Below are positions 25,820 through 35,170 of a DNA stretch of 64,000 nucleotides, piece after piece (position 1 is the first letter of the stretch; each line of letters begins with the position of its first letter). This DNA is from CAZOVB01 sp964583095 (GTDB taxonomy: Bacteria; Planctomycetota; Phycisphaerae; SM23-33). The DNA lies in NCBI GenBank assembly GCA_964583095.1, contig CAZOVB010000022.1, positions 1 through 64,000 on the forward strand. Reading direction: 5' to 3'. The notes beneath the pieces are model-generated. The model ran no database searches. It saw only the letters and a list, made by a program, of their open reading frames with translations, and was not told the DNA's origin. The position numbers and the translations under genes were made by a program.

Positions 25820-26489
25820 ACTTCACCTGCCATGGCTGCTGCGGGATTCTAACTTGCATGAGTATCCTGGTGCAAGGCGGATGCCAAAGGAGCTTTTCAG
25901 GATGACCCGATTCATAAAGCTTTCAGAAATAAGGTTTTGGGCTTAGATCTCCCTTCATTCGGCTAAGGGCTGGGGGCGTGTCGATCTGGCAGGCAAGGGC
26001 TGGGAGGGCAAGGGGTTTCATGCCATCCCGGCCGTTTGGATCGGGTCTGGAAAGATCCTTGGCGTTTTGTCCGGCCAAAACTTCAGTCGCGTCCAAATCG
26101 GGTCGAAGATACTGCTGGCGAGGGAAAAACAGCCAACCGGGCGATGACAAAGGCTGTCAATCGGGGATGGATTTCGGCGGGTCCGGCTTTCGGAGGGAGA
26201 GTCGGGCCCGCTATCTTTTTCTGCGCTTGCTCAGGGCACTGGTGTGCCGGACTGCGATCCTTGAAAGAAGACGAAATCTTTTTTCGTCCCAGTCCAAACG
26301 ATTCAATTAAGGGACCTTTCTTCGCTTCGCTGCAAAAATCCACAGTTCCACCGGTCCGGTCGGATTTGATGCGTGTTGTATACGCCAAGGCCTTGGTGCG
26401 GACCAAGACGCCGAAAACCTACCTGTTGGCTCCTGCGGACTCCGTTTCGGCGACGCAGATCATATGAACCCACCGAATGAGGGACTCAA
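25820..26489. other. 670-bp gene-free region between divergent operons
   Basis: No frame here gives a recognisable protein. The region separates the dnaJ-type operon (minus) from the MoxR operon (plus). It holds an orphan intrinsic terminator at 26177-26220, described separately. The terminator implies a plus-strand transcript starting within the first ~350 bp, either a small RNA or an attenuated leader. I tried to match c-di-GMP, c-di-AMP and cobalamin riboswitch cores and found no convincing fit. Confidence 0.5.
26177..26220 (+). terminator. orphan intrinsic terminator upstream of the MoxR operon
   Basis: An 11-bp stem (arms 26177-26187 and 26201-26211, two G-U pairs, 13-nt loop) is followed by TATCTTTTT. 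No gene precedes it on this strand. Confidence 0.7.
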
Positions 26490-27551
26490 ATGGCAGAGCA
26501 GCAAAGCAACATTGTAAATGAAGAGCTGGCCGACGAGCAGATCGTGGAAAAAGTCGGCGAAGCCCACGAGCGAATCCTGGGCGAAGTAAGAAAAGTCATC
26601 GTGGGCATGGACAGCGTCATCGACGAGATGATGACCGCCATCTTCGCCCGGGGTCACTGTCTCCTGGTCGGCGTGCCCGGCCTGGCCAAGACCCTGCTGG
26701 TAAGCTCCCTGGCCGAGACGCTGTCTCTGTCGTTCAACCGCATCCAGTTTACCCCCGACCTGATGCCTTCGGACATCACCGGTACCGAGTTGCTCCAGGA
26801 AGACCAGGAGACCCATCAGAGGCAGTTCATGTTCGCCCAGGGCCCGATCTTCGCCAATCTCATCCTGGCCGACGAGATCAACCGGACGCCTCCCAAGACA
26901 CAGGCAGCCCTGCTCGAGGCCATGCAGGAAAAGAAAATCTCCTCCGGCGGCAAGGACTACAAGCTCGATGAGCCTTTCTTCGTCCTGGCCACGCAGAACC
27001 CGATCGAACAGGAAGGAACCTACCCGCTGCCCGAAGCGCAGCTGGACCGTTTCTTCTTCAATATCATCGTGGAATACCCGGACTACGACGAAGAGATCGA
27101 GATCATGAAGCGCGTCACCGGGGCGGCCCAGCAGCAGCTTCAGTCGGTGCTGGGAAAAGAGGAGATCATGGGCCTCCAGAGCCTGGTTCACCGGATTCCC
27201 GCGGCGGATCATATTTTCCATTACGCTGCCAGGTTGGTCCGGGCCACCCGTCCCGACCAAGACGACGCACCGGAGTTCGTCAAGGACCTGCTCAGTTGGG
27301 GGGCCGGTCCCCGCGCAAGCCTGTTTCTGATCCTGGCCGGCAAGAGTCGCGCCGTCCTGCGGGGTCGCTACCACGTTTCGATCGAGGATATCCAGGCATC
27401 GGCCTATCCGATCCTGCGACACCGCATCATTCCGAACTTCTCGGCCCAGTCGGAAGGCCTGACCTCCGACGACCTGATCAAGCGGCTGCTGGAGACCATT
27501 CCTTCCGACGAAAAGCTCTATAATGGCAAGACAGATAAGCTCCAAGCTTAA
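26490..27551 (+). CDS. MoxR-family AAA+ ATPase
   Basis: The 353-residue cytosolic protein has Walker A GVPGLAKT (61-68), Walker B LILADEIN (124-131), the sensor stretch LATQNPIEQEGTYPLPEAQLDRF, and the C-terminal AAA lid (ILRHRIIPNF). MoxR ATPases act as chaperones that activate or assemble metal- or VWA-containing proteins, usually encoded beside them, as here. Ribosome binding is by GAGGGA before the ATG. The next gene (DUF58) starts 29 nt inside its 3' end, so translation is coupled. It opens the longest same-strand gene run of the window. Confidence 0.92.
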   Translation: MAEQQSNIVNEELADEQIVEKVGEAHERILGEVRKVIVGMDSVIDEMMTAIFARGHCLLVGVPGLAKTLLVSSLAETLSLSFNRIQFTPDLMPSDITGTELLQEDQETHQRQFMFAQGPIFANLILADEINRTPPKTQAALLEAMQEKKISSGGKDYKLDEPFFVLATQNPIEQEGTYPLPEAQLDRFFFNIIVEYPDYDEEIEIMKRVTGAAQQQLQSVLGKEEIMGLQSLVHRIPAADHIFHYAARLVRATRPDQDDAPEFVKDLLSWGAGPRASLFLILAGKSRAVLRGRYHVSIEDIQASAYPILRHRIIPNFSAQSEGLTSDDLIKRLLETIPSDEKLYNGKTDKLQA

Positions 27552-28446
27552 GTACCTCGACCCGGAGGTCCTCGGACGTCTGGGTAGCTTGACGCTGGTG
27601 GCCCGGGAAGTCGTTGAGGGTCTGCGCGTCGGTACCCACAAGAGTCCTCTGCGCGGATTCTCCACCGAATTCGCCCACCACCGCCAATATGTCCCCGGCG
27701 ACGAGGTCCGCCACGTCGACTGGCGCGTCTACGGACGCACCGAGAGGTTTTACGTCAAGCTCTACGAGGCGGAGACCAACTTCGATGTCAACATGCTCCT
27801 GGATCTGAGTCGATCCATGGAATATGCTTCCGGTTCGGTAAGCAAGGCCAACTATGCCAAGTACATGGCCGCCTCGCTGGCCTACCTGGCCATTCAACAG
27901 CATGACACGGCGGGCTTGGCTGCCTTTGACGACCAGTTACGATGCTATGTCGAACCCAGCGGGACCCTCTCGGCGATTTCCAACATGGAACACGCCGTGC
28001 AAGAGGTCCAGGGAGCGCCCCGGACGAACGTTTCGGCCCTTCTGCACGAATTCGCCCAGCGGATCCCACGCAAGGGGTTCGTAATGCTCTTCTCGGACCT
28101 GTTCGACTCGGTGGATGAGTTCATCGAGGGGCTGGAACACCTGAGATTCCGAGGCCACAACCTCACCGTGTTCCATATTCTCGATCCGGACGAACTGACC
28201 TTCCCCTTCCGGGGCACCTGCCGGTTCGTGGGTCTGGAAGAGGAACCGGAGATCATCACCCACCCCCACCGGATTCAGGAAGCCTACCTTGCGGAATTGG
28301 ATCGATTCCAGACGCGCATTCGCGATGCCTGTGAACGTTGCCACGCCGATTACGTGCCGGTAGATACCTCCAGGCCCCTGGATGTGGTCCTTTCGGAATA
28401 CCTGTTTGCCCGGGCCTCTTCGCGAAGAATGAACAAGCGCAGGTAA
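27523..28446 (+). CDS. DUF58 domain protein (VWA-like)
   Basis: The 307-residue product has the DUF58 signature GTHKSPLRGFSTEFAHHRQYVPGDEVRHVDWRVYGRTERFYVKLYEAE, followed by a VWA-like fold with a DxSxS metal site (LLDLSRSME). DUF58 proteins are the standard partners of MoxR ATPases and are thought to be remodelled by them. No membrane segment is seen. Its start lies inside the moxR gene (29-nt overlap) and the following BatA-like gene begins 44 nt after its stop. Confidence 0.9.
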   Translation: MARQISSKLKYLDPEVLGRLGSLTLVAREVVEGLRVGTHKSPLRGFSTEFAHHRQYVPGDEVRHVDWRVYGRTERFYVKLYEAETNFDVNMLLDLSRSMEYASGSVSKANYAKYMAASLAYLAIQQHDTAGLAAFDDQLRCYVEPSGTLSAISNMEHAVQEVQGAPRTNVSALLHEFAQRIPRKGFVMLFSDLFDSVDEFIEGLEHLRFRGHNLTVFHILDPDELTFPFRGTCRFVGLEEEPEIITHPHRIQEAYLAELDRFQTRIRDACERCHADYVPVDTSRPLDVVLSEYLFARASSRRMNKRR

Positions 28447-28490
28447 ACAGGACTTCCTGAACCCCGCCGACCAACGGGAGAGAATAGCCA

Positions 28491-30692
28491 ATGTCGTTTT
28501 TGAATCCATGGATGCTGCTGGCCTCGGCCGGTGTGGCCGTCCCAGTCTTGATCCACCTGCTCAACCGACACCGCCCCAAAACCATCCAATGGGGGGCGAT
28601 GGAACTGCTCCGGCGTGTCGTACGTGTCCGGGCACGCCAGTTGCGATTGCAGGACATCCTCTTGATGTTGCTGCGTTGCCTGGCCATTCTCTTGCTGGTT
28701 CTGGCTCTTTCCAGGCCGACCATGCGATCCGGTTCACCGGTTTCCGCAGCGGATGTAGCAGTGCTGATCGCTGTGGACAATTCCGCCAGCATGGGCCACA
28801 AGCCCGGCGTTGCCTCGCGACTGGATGAAGCCAAGCAGCGGGCAAAGGAGGTCTTTGCGACTCTCGAATCGGGCCGACCGGTCACGCTGGTCTCCATGGC
28901 CGCCCAACCACGGATTCTGCTGCGGAACATGGGATACGAAAAGGGGCGATTCACACGAGCACTGGAATCGATCCAGCCGGTGCCCGAAGCACTCAACCCG
29001 CAACGATGCGTCGAAGAGCTCGCTCCTTTGATGGAAGAACTCCAGGCCCCGCAGCGCGAGATGTATCTGATCACCGACGCCCAGCAGGTCCAATGGCAAC
29101 AGCCTTCTCAGGGCCTGGCGGGCACGCTGGGGAGAATTGCCGGTCAGGCAAGACTGACGTTTGTCCCAGTGGCGCCCAAGAGCGAGGAAAACGCCGCTGT
29201 TGTGGACCTGCAACTTGCCGGGGGCGCCCTGCAACTGGGATCCATCACCCGTTTCGATGCACGGGTTTCAAACCTGTCGCCGGGGCAGGTGGATGTGGGC
29301 GAGATCGATCTGGTCGTGGACGGCCAGCGGATCGACCACACGTACGTAGGCCCCTTGGAGGCAGGGGAGAGCCTGACCGTTCCGCTGCGAGCCAGTTGGC
29401 GAAAGGCCGGCCCGGCAAAACTTTCGGTACGCCTGAATCCCGATGGTCTCGCGGTCGACGACAGCCGATACCAGGTTGTCAATGTCCACGAGTCCTCTCG
29501 CGTGTTGATTGTGGATGGAGGGTCGACCGATCCTTCCAAGCCCAGCCCGTCGCACTACCTCGCAACCGCACTGTCTCCGCGGTCGCAGGCGGTTTCCCGC
29601 CTTCCGATCGAAACGGAGACCGTCTCCTGGCTGTCGCTGCCCAATGTTTCTTTAGAACGCTATGATGTGGTTATCCTGGCCAATGTCCCCCGGCTCTCGG
29701 ATGCCAAGATCAGCGCCCTTTTTGATTTCGTCTCGTCCGGCGGCGGACTGTTCGTTTTCCTCGGCAGCAACGTAAAGGTGGAGGCCTGGAATGACGGGAT
29801 GTGGCGTGGCGATCAGTTTCTCCTGCCTGCCCGACTGGTCGGGCCTGTCGACGTGGGTGGGGCGGAAAATGAGTCCCTGCCCCTGGATCCGGTGATTCCG
29901 GATCATCCGCTGCTGGGGCCCCTTGCTTCCATCCCTGCCGAAACCCTGGCCGATTGCCGGTTCCACCGGGTTATGCAGGTCAGGCCCGTCGAGCAGGCCC
30001 GGACACTGCTTCGCCTGGCCGCAAGTTCAGAGCCCATTCTTCTTGAACACGAAATCGGCACCGGCAGGGTCCTGATGTTCACCAGCACCGCCGACAGGTC
30101 CTGGAACACCCTGCCGTTGAATCCGGTCCTGCCTCTGCTGGTGCAGCAATCCATTACCTACCTGGCCCGCAAGCCGTTTGAACGCGCACTGGCCGTGGGC
30201 GAGCCGATGGTCCTGCCCCTGCCGGTCCAGGAAAAGCCGGCCGAGATCGTCGTCACCGACCCGATGGGCCAGAGTCGGACCCTCCAGGCCGAGACCAAAG
30301 ACGGACGATTCGTAGTAGATCTGGGTCCGGCCCAATGGACCGGATTCTACGAGATCACCATTCAGCCCAGCGGAAAAGTAATCCCGCTGGCGGTGAACCT
30401 CAACCCGCAGGAGTCCAACATCCGGGTGGTTCAACCGGCTCAATTGGACGCGGATTGGGCCCAGACGGACATGGCCATCGCCCAGGCGGGCACTTCGCTG
30501 GGCCAGACGGTCCGGTCCCAGCGTCTGGGGCGCGAGCTCTGGATGTATTTCCTCCTGGCGGCGATTGCGATCGCTGTTCTGGAATCGATTCTCGCCAAGA
30601 TTTTCACACGGAGTAAGCTTCAAGACTCCTCCGGACATCGCCAGCCGCATTCGGCCGGCGGGTCCAACCAGCAGATAGGGAAGGCAGCATGA
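28491..30692 (+). CDS. BatA/VWA-type membrane protein
   Basis: The 733-residue protein begins with the BatA N-terminal signature (FLNPWMLLASAGVAVPVLIHLLNRHRPK), with two membrane segments within residues 1-75. A VWA domain follows with MIDAS residues Asp96, Ser98 and Ser100 (DNSAS). A long periplasmic region then holds a CARDB-like strand segment and a glutamine-amidotransferase-like fold (VILANVPRLSDAKISALFDFVSSGGGLFVFLG). A C-terminal helix (WMYFLLAAIAIAVLESIL) anchors it. Such proteins pair with MoxR/DUF58 in envelope or stress functions. Its stop overlaps the next start by 4 nt (ATGA). Confidence 0.88.
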   Translation: MSFLNPWMLLASAGVAVPVLIHLLNRHRPKTIQWGAMELLRRVVRVRARQLRLQDILLMLLRCLAILLLVLALSRPTMRSGSPVSAADVAVLIAVDNSASMGHKPGVASRLDEAKQRAKEVFATLESGRPVTLVSMAAQPRILLRNMGYEKGRFTRALESIQPVPEALNPQRCVEELAPLMEELQAPQREMYLITDAQQVQWQQPSQGLAGTLGRIAGQARLTFVPVAPKSEENAAVVDLQLAGGALQLGSITRFDARVSNLSPGQVDVGEIDLVVDGQRIDHTYVGPLEAGESLTVPLRASWRKAGPAKLSVRLNPDGLAVDDSRYQVVNVHESSRVLIVDGGSTDPSKPSPSHYLATALSPRSQAVSRLPIETETVSWLSLPNVSLERYDVVILANVPRLSDAKISALFDFVSSGGGLFVFLGSNVKVEAWNDGMWRGDQFLLPARLVGPVDVGGAENESLPLDPVIPDHPLLGPLASIPAETLADCRFHRVMQVRPVEQARTLLRLAASSEPILLEHEIGTGRVLMFTSTADRSWNTLPLNPVLPLLVQQSITYLARKPFERALAVGEPMVLPLPVQEKPAEIVVTDPMGQSRTLQAETKDGRFVVDLGPAQWTGFYEITIQPSGKVIPLAVNLNPQESNIRVVQPAQLDADWAQTDMAIAQAGTSLGQTVRSQRLGRELWMYFLLAAIAIAVLESILAKIFTRSKLQDSSGHRQPHSAGGSNQQIGKAA

Positions 30693-33403
30693 TCAGACAA
30701 CTGCTTGGAATTGATCCGCAGGCCCAGGTTCAATGGCAGGGGTTGGAGCTTCGCTCCGATCTGCCTGTTGGGCTGCTTGCGGCCCTTCTGGTGGCGGCCT
30801 TTGTGTTTTCACTGGTCGTATACCGAAAGGAAAAGACCCTCGGGATCCTGGAGCGGGTCGGTCTGGCTGCCCTGCGACTGGTGATTCTGGCGTTGTTGCT
30901 TTTCGTGCTGTTTCAGCCGGTGGCGAATGTCCAGGTCACCGAGACCATCAGGCCCAACGTCGCCGTTCTCATGGATACGTCGGGTTCGATGACGATCCGC
31001 GATGCCCGCAAGGACCCGGCCGATCTGGTGGAAGCGGGTATGGCCCTTGGAAGGATTCCGTTCGAGGACACCGCTGCCTATGCAGCCTTGCACAGTGCAA
31101 GGACCTCGATGCAGACTGCCGCCCTGGAGCTTCGCAAGGCCATGCCCGACAAGGCCAGGCAGGCCCAGCAGGAGGCAATGGACGACCTGGAACAGCTTCG
31201 CCGAGCGCTGGTGGCCGAGACGCCCGACGGGAATCTGTCCTTTGAAGTGCAACAGCCTCTGGGGCGGTTGATCGATTCCCAGAGACAACTTGCGGACCGT
31301 CCCCTGGACGAGATGGGACAGGACCTTTCCGACACGGCCAGGCGGCAGCAGGAACTGGTCGAACAGGCCCGCAATCTCAAGCCGATTCTCCTGCGTCGTG
31401 GAGCTATCGTTCCCGATCAACTCAAGGAAGAGCTCTCCAGCGTTCCCCGCGAGCAACTGGCCCGTTCCCTGCTGTCCGATCAGGCGTTGCCCCTGATGGA
31501 GGAACTCTCCCAGTGGGCGCAGGTTCGCACATATTCCTTTGACCGCGACCTGGCTTCTTTGAATCCAGAGGGTTCCCTGGAGCCGATTGTCGAGGACGAT
31601 GCCGGCCGGAGCTCACGGACGCGACTGGGTACGTCCATCCAGGAAGCGGTGGACAGGCTTTCCGGGTTGCCGCTGGCCGGTGTTGTGATCTTCACCGATG
31701 GGGCTTCCAATGCCGGGCTCGACCCGATCGGTGTCGCCCGGGACCTGGGCAGGCAAGGCGTGCCGATCTATCCGGTGGGAGTGGGGCTAAGCAGTCCCGA
31801 TGATCTTTCACTTCGGGCGATGGTGGCACAGGAAGTGGTCTTCTCCGGTGACCTGGTGCCCGTGCGCGTGCAGGTGCTCTCGACCGGCTACGAGAACCGT
31901 AGTACGCTTCTGACGGTTCTTCTGGATGACCAGGAAGTCGCCCGAGAGACGATTGTCCTTACCGGCAAGCCCCAGTTGGAGGAACTGTCTTTCCAGCTCA
32001 ATGCCGCAAGTGGAACGCATAAGCTTGCCGTCGAGATCCAGTCGCTGGGAGACGAAGCCGTCCAGAAGAACAACAAGATCGAACGCAACATCCGTGTCGT
32101 GGATGAAAAGATCCGCGTGCTGTGCATCGAGGGTTCCCCGCGATGGGAGTTCCGGTATCTGCGGGGCATTCTCAAGCGGGATCCCCGCATGGAAGTCAAA
32201 TTCCTCACCACCGAAGGCGACCGGGAACTGGCCCGGGCGTCCAAGGAGCATATTGCCCGTTTCCCGGACGATCGCGAGGAAGCTTTCAGCTACGACCTGG
32301 TGATTCTCGGCGATGTGCGGGAAACCACCTTCACCCCCGCCCAACGCGAACTGATGAGCGAACTGGTCTTCCAGCGGGGTGGCTCGATGATCATGCTGGC
32401 CGGGCCCAAGCATATGCCCGGCGAGTACATCGGCACGAACATTGACGAGATGATGCCGGTCTGGCCCAAGGAAGGCCAGTGGCAGGAGATCTCGCAGGAA
32501 GTCTACCCGGTGCTGACCGAAGCCGGCCGACAGAGCACGGTAATGAAGCTCGAAGCCAGTGAGTCGCTCAACAAAACGGTTTGGTCCAAGGTCAAACCGC
32601 TCAAACGCGTCCCGGAGATCCTCTCGGCCAAGAACACCGCGATCGTCCTGGCGGTCTTGAGCGATTCAGCTCGGCGCGGAGAAGAGATGCCTCTGATCGC
32701 CTGGCACCGCTACGGGGCAGGCAAGGTGATGTTCGTCGGGACCGACCGTCTCTGGCGGATGCGAGCCAAGACCGGAGATGAATACCACACGCGCTTCTGG
32801 TCGCAGGCCATCCAGTTCCTGACCCTCTCGCGGCTTCTGGGCGAGAACAGCCGAATCAATTTCGAGGTCTCTCAAAAGCAACTTGCCGTCGGCGAGCCGG
32901 TGGAAATCTACGCAAGCGCGATGAACGAATCGTACGAACCTTCCACGGGGCCGGCCCTGGTCGCCCAGCTCCGGGTTCCCTCCCAGACCCCCGGAGGTCC
33001 GGCGGGACCCGTTGAGCGAGTCAGCCTGAGGCCCGTTCCAAACATGCCCGGTTTCTACCAGGGACTCTACACCCCCCGGAAGGAAGGGACCTACCAGGTT
33101 TCGGCCGAGGAATACCAGGAGCAGATCTCCAACACGGTCGAATTCACTGCCTGGGAGGGAGCGGCTGAGAAGAAGGAAGCGGCCATGCAGAGCGAGACGC
33201 TCGAAAAGATGGCCCAGCTTTCCGGTGGTCGATATTTCAGTATTCGCGAACTGCCTCTCTTGTCCGAGACCCTTTCCGGGGCCTCCACGCAACGAACGAC
33301 ATTGATGCAGGTGGAGTTGTGGGACAGATGGGTTTTTATCGTCGCCTTTATTCTCCTTGCGGGAATCGAGTGGGCGTGGCGCAGACGAAGGGACATGGCC
33401 TGA
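30689..33403 (+). CDS. VWA and amidotransferase-like membrane protein
   Basis: The 904-residue protein has two N-terminal membrane helices (25-45 and 58-78) and a VWA domain with MIDAS Asp96, Ser98 and Ser100 (DTSGS). A long helical insert, about 110-270, separates this from the later strands of the fold (LAGVVIFTDGASNAG). After it comes a class I glutamine-amidotransferase-like segment (IRVLCIEGSPRWEFRYLRGIL) without an evident catalytic Cys. A final helix at the C-terminus (WVFIVAFILLAGIEWAW) anchors it. It is translationally coupled to the preceding BatA-like gene by a 4-nt overlap. The architecture is common in planctomycete MoxR loci; its biochemical role is unknown. Confidence 0.85.
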   Translation: MIRQLLGIDPQAQVQWQGLELRSDLPVGLLAALLVAAFVFSLVVYRKEKTLGILERVGLAALRLVILALLLFVLFQPVANVQVTETIRPNVAVLMDTSGSMTIRDARKDPADLVEAGMALGRIPFEDTAAYAALHSARTSMQTAALELRKAMPDKARQAQQEAMDDLEQLRRALVAETPDGNLSFEVQQPLGRLIDSQRQLADRPLDEMGQDLSDTARRQQELVEQARNLKPILLRRGAIVPDQLKEELSSVPREQLARSLLSDQALPLMEELSQWAQVRTYSFDRDLASLNPEGSLEPIVEDDAGRSSRTRLGTSIQEAVDRLSGLPLAGVVIFTDGASNAGLDPIGVARDLGRQGVPIYPVGVGLSSPDDLSLRAMVAQEVVFSGDLVPVRVQVLSTGYENRSTLLTVLLDDQEVARETIVLTGKPQLEELSFQLNAASGTHKLAVEIQSLGDEAVQKNNKIERNIRVVDEKIRVLCIEGSPRWEFRYLRGILKRDPRMEVKFLTTEGDRELARASKEHIARFPDDREEAFSYDLVILGDVRETTFTPAQRELMSELVFQRGGSMIMLAGPKHMPGEYIGTNIDEMMPVWPKEGQWQEISQEVYPVLTEAGRQSTVMKLEASESLNKTVWSKVKPLKRVPEILSAKNTAIVLAVLSDSARRGEEMPLIAWHRYGAGKVMFVGTDRLWRMRAKTGDEYHTRFWSQAIQFLTLSRLLGENSRINFEVSQKQLAVGEPVEIYASAMNESYEPSTGPALVAQLRVPSQTPGGPAGPVERVSLRPVPNMPGFYQGLYTPRKEGTYQVSAEEYQEQISNTVEFTAWEGAAEKKEAAMQSETLEKMAQLSGGRYFSIRELPLLSETLSGASTQRTTLMQVELWDRWVFIVAFILLAGIEWAWRRRRDMA

Positions 33404-33437
33404 GTCGCCTGCCGACCTGCCAGGAACGGACAAAAGC

Positions 33438-35168
33438 ATGACAGAAACGAACCAAACAAAAACTTCCACCGGCCGGAGCGTGATTCAACGCCTCCGATCG
33501 GCCTGGAAACGTGAACTGACCCTGCTGATCCTTCGGGGCGTTTCGGCCCTGCTGGCCGTCATGGCCGGGCTGGTCCTGGTGGACCTTGTCGCTGACTGGC
33601 TGCTGGAACTTCCCGGCTGGCTGCGCGTGGTGCTCCTGGCGGCAAATGCCGCCTGCATCGCCTGGGCCGTCTGGATCTGGCTGCGGCCCTGCATGAGAAG
33701 ATTTGTCGCTCTGCACATGGCCCTGCGCGTAGAGGAGTTCCATCGGGAACTGGAAAGCGTGTTGGTTTCGGCGGTGCAGTTTCACGAGCAGCCCCCCGAT
33801 CCCGGCTCTTCCGTACAGTTGATGCAGGCCGTCGAACGGCTGGCAGAGGACAAGACCCGTTCGATCGATTTCAATGAGGTCGGGCGCGTCCGCTACGTCC
33901 CATTGATGATTTTGGCGGCCCTTTTGACCCTGGGTGGCTTGACATCGGTAGCGGTGGGGGCGCCGGGCTTTCTGCCCACGCTCATGGTCAGGTTGTTCAA
34001 CCCGGCCTCGGATGCGATGTACCCGACCCGCACGCAGATCGAAGTGCTCACCGGGGATCGGACGGTTCTTCAAGGGGCGCCGGTGGAACTGGTTGCCCGC
34101 ACCAGCGGTGAGAATCCCACCGACGGCACGGTGCTGGTCAATGTCGGCGACACCGGCTGGGAAGAGATTCCCGTCCAGGTTGGAGACGATCACCGCTTCA
34201 CCGCCGAGATCGATCGCGTATCGAACCGGATGGAATACTACTTCCGTCTGGGAGACGCTCGCTCTCACGTGCACACCATTTCGGTAGCGCGTCCGCCTCG
34301 GATTATCGAAGCGACCATCACACGCGAGTTTCCCGCCTATACGGTGGCCCAATCGGATCAGAAGGCCGACACGGTCCGGAACTTCAACATCAAGGTCCCC
34401 GAGGGTACCAGGCTCACCTGGAATCTGAGGACCGACAAGCCTGTTGTCCAGGCTATCCTGGCGTTTGAAGATCGTCCGGAGCAGGAACTGTCGATCGACG
34501 AAAGCGGCACGCGCTTGAGCATTCAGGCCGACGCCGAGGCCTCGCTGTCCTATCGCTTCAAGCTCAAATGGGATCTGCAGGGAAACGAGAGAATCCAGGA
34601 GAGCCCGAAGCACTTTGTCCGCGTGATCCCCGATTCCAAGCCCAGGGTGGCTATCACCTACCCGCTGGGAGATCAGCGGGCCACCTTGGAGAAACAGTTG
34701 AATTTGACCTTCCTGGCCGCGGACGACTATGGTCTCAAGCAGGCCTGGATCGTCTACCAGATCAACGACAGCCCGGAACAGAAGCGCCCCATCGTGGATT
34801 TTCAGGGCAAAGCGCAGGTGGAAGAGACGGTAGAATGGAATGTGGCCAAGACGCTGGAAGATCTCAAAGAAAACGATGTGTTGACCTACAGCATCGAGGT
34901 ACAGGATGTCCGCCCGGAAGGGGGAGAGGCGAGCCTGCAGCGCAGCAGCAGTCGGCAGATTACCTTCGTGTCCTTGGAGGATTACCTTGCCTATGCCATG
35001 GGACTTCGCACGACGTATCTCAGCCAGATCCGCCAGCCCTACCAGCAGCAGCGCGAGGCGGCCAAGGCCGTTCGCGACCTGATTCCTCCTGCTCAGAGTC
35101 CGGCCGAGCTCGAGGAACCCCAGCAGGAGTCCTCCGACCAGGAGGACCGGAACTCCAAGGAGTCCTGA
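33438..35168 (+). CDS. DUF4175-like membrane protein
   Basis: The 576-residue product has two N-terminal helices (LLILRGVSALLAVMAGLVLVDLVADWLL and LRVVLLAANAACIAWAVWIWL) and a third near residues 155-175. A long periplasmic part of beta-sandwich repeats follows (TQIEVLTGDRTVLQGAPVELVART; RVAITYPLGDQRATLEKQLNLTFLAADDYGLKQA). The C-terminus is acidic and Gln-rich. This matches the DUF4175-type proteins that follow VWA genes in planctomycete MoxR operons. Met 33438 is chosen because the upstream 27 in-frame residues are hydrophilic and overlap the previous gene. The next gene starts 2 nt after the stop. Confidence 0.75.
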   Translation: MTETNQTKTSTGRSVIQRLRSAWKRELTLLILRGVSALLAVMAGLVLVDLVADWLLELPGWLRVVLLAANAACIAWAVWIWLRPCMRRFVALHMALRVEEFHRELESVLVSAVQFHEQPPDPGSSVQLMQAVERLAEDKTRSIDFNEVGRVRYVPLMILAALLTLGGLTSVAVGAPGFLPTLMVRLFNPASDAMYPTRTQIEVLTGDRTVLQGAPVELVARTSGENPTDGTVLVNVGDTGWEEIPVQVGDDHRFTAEIDRVSNRMEYYFRLGDARSHVHTISVARPPRIIEATITREFPAYTVAQSDQKADTVRNFNIKVPEGTRLTWNLRTDKPVVQAILAFEDRPEQELSIDESGTRLSIQADAEASLSYRFKLKWDLQGNERIQESPKHFVRVIPDSKPRVAITYPLGDQRATLEKQLNLTFLAADDYGLKQAWIVYQINDSPEQKRPIVDFQGKAQVEETVEWNVAKTLEDLKENDVLTYSIEVQDVRPEGGEASLQRSSSRQITFVSLEDYLAYAMGLRTTYLSQIRQPYQQQREAAKAVRDLIPPAQSPAELEEPQQESSDQEDRNSKES

Positions 35169-35170
35169 TC

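Noticed and set aside
26083..26220. c-di-GMP or c-di-AMP riboswitch in the leader
   Set aside because: Neither the GEMM core nor the ydaO core could be matched; only the terminator hairpin is convincing.
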